From an uncultured Caulobacteraceae bacterium (GTDB taxonomy: Bacteria > Pseudomonadota > Alphaproteobacteria > Caulobacterales > Caulobacteraceae), in contig CAKZPF010000002.1 in NCBI GenBank assembly GCA_937138625.1, forward strand, positions 1-64,000: a stretch of DNA of 64,000 bases. Direction: 5' to 3'. This document shows positions 63,226-64,000 of this stretch, piece by piece. A program made the translations under genes and the position numbers. Every line of letters starts with the position of its first letter. The first letter of the stretch is position 1. The notes under the pieces are model-generated. The model made no database searches. It was not told where the DNA came from and worked only from the letters and a program-made list of their open reading frames with translations.

Positions 63226-64000
63226 ATGGCGCGTATTCTGATCACCTCGGCTTTGCCGTACATCAACGGCATCAAACATCTGGGCAATCTGGTGGGCAGT
63301 ATGCTGCCTGCCGATGTGTACGCGCGCTTTTGTCGGGCGCAGGGCCACGAGACCTTGTATATCTGCGCCACTGATGAACATGGCACACCGGCCGAGCTGG
63401 CGGCCCTGAAGGCCGGGCAAGACGTCAAAACCTATTGCGACGAGCAACACGAGCGGCAACGCCAGGTGGGCGAGGGCTTTTTGCTGAGTTATGATCATTT
63501 CGGCCGTTCGTCGAGTGCGGAAAACCACGCCCTGACCCAACATTTTGCCCAAAAACTTATGGACAATGGCTACATCGAAGAGCGTGAAATCGAGATGATT
63601 TTTTCGGTGGATGATGGCCGTTTTCTGCCAGACCGCTACGTCGAGGGCACCTGCCCGAAATGCGGCTCCGACAAGGCGCGTGGGGATCAGTGCAACAGCT
63701 GCGACACGCTGTTGGACCCGACTGAATTAATTAACCCCCGCTCGGCGATTTCTGGCTCGACAAACCTGGAAATTCGCACCTCCAAGCATCTGTATTTGCT
63801 GCAATCTAAACTCGAGGGCCAGTTGAAAGCCTGGGTCGATAGTCAACACCATTGGCCCAATTTGGCGCGCTCGATCGCTTTGAAATGGCTCGAGGAAGGT
63901 CTGGCCGATCGCGGCATCACCCGTGATTTGAAATGGGGTGTGCCGGTGAACCGCGAGGGCTTTGAGGACAAGGTCTTCTACGTCTGGTTTGATGCGCCGA
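63226..64000 (+). CDS. metG: Methionyl-tRNA synthetase, N-terminal part
   Basis: The gene starts at ATG 63226 and runs off the window at base 64000 (258 codons seen). The class I HIGH-type motif is seen as [13 protein letters not shown] near residue 9, and the zinc-finger Cys set [17 protein letters not shown] (about 143-159) is intact. The KMSKS motif lies beyond the window. Confidence 0.95.
   Translation, partial: MARILITSALPYINGIKHLGNLVGSMLPADVYARFCRAQGHETLYICATDEHGTPAELAALKAGQDVKTYCDEQHERQRQVGEGFLLSYDHFGRSSSAENHALTQHFAQKLMDNGYIEEREIEMIFSVDDGRFLPDRYVEGTCPKCGSDKARGDQCNSCDTLLDPTELINPRSAISGSTNLEIRTSKHLYLLQSKLEGQLKAWVDSQHHWPNLARSIALKWLEEGLADRGITRDLKWGVPVNREGFEDKVFYVWFDAP

Overview
The window is chromosomal DNA of an alphaproteobacterium. 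The best clues are the block small ORF-murA-DUF2948-UPF0262-infA-maf-RNase E/G-yacG-tRNA-Phe, the DUF2336 proteins, a GTA-type lysis cassette, and a tRNA-His that lacks the extra 5' G and carries A73. A Rhodospirillales-like lineage fits, but genus and species cannot be read from this sequence. Most genes are moderately GC-rich. AT-richer patches (about 11.8-12.4 kb and 24.7-25.7 kb) look acquired.

Layout. 0-8.5 kb is a type III secretion (T3SS) locus: the 3' end of a large repeat protein, the export gate SctV, the ring protein SctD, a Gly/Asn/Pro-rich protein with its own promoter, two small helical proteins and an SSB-like protein. 8.9-11.2 kb holds a BON/OmpA protein and a membrane-anchored Lys/Ala-rich helix-hairpin-helix protein. 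11.2-16 kb has a repeat-rich spacer, a HEPN-like orphan and the two subunits of methylmalonyl-CoA mutase. 16.2-18.2 kb is a GTA/phage-like trio (DUF2793, M15 peptidase, frameshifted 3TM holin). 18.2-24.6 kb has small unknown genes, repeats, a tRNA-Thr and the murA-yacG housekeeping block ending at tRNA-Phe, whose 3' end is repeated next to a GIY-YIG-like gene. 25.8-32 kb has a barrel-like protein, a deformylase paralogue with altered metal ligands, and a four-gene overlapping operon for activated surface-glycan precursors. 32-35 kb is a 990-residue modular protein. 35.4-39.8 kb is exbB-exbD-tonB plus envelope genes. 39.8-49.9 kb is tRNA-His, a repeat cluster, a ThiO-like oxidase, a lytic transglycosylase and a signalling-like group (DUF2336, Hpt, degenerate EAL, NAD kinase, DUF2336). 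49.9-57.3 kb is an RND efflux pair followed by two paralogous LysM-like/hydrophobic proteins. 57.4-64 kb has an AceE/transketolase-like enzyme, a signal-less metalloprotease with EF-hand-like loops, cytochrome c, BioY, DUF1284, tRNA-Thr and the start of metG.

The most unusual theme is a scattered set of proteins without Sec signals: the repeat protein at 1-1368, the 990-residue protein at 32 kb, the LysM-like pair at 54-57 kb, the metalloprotease at 60 kb, and several small Ser/Thr/Pro/Asn-rich proteins. Some share modules: a C-rich linker joins the first two, and a nearly identical 180-bp LysM-like segment joins the pair. My inference is that these are cargo of the T3SS whose SctV and SctD lie in this window, diversifying by module exchange. 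The sequence shows the modules and the absence of signal peptides. It does not prove secretion.
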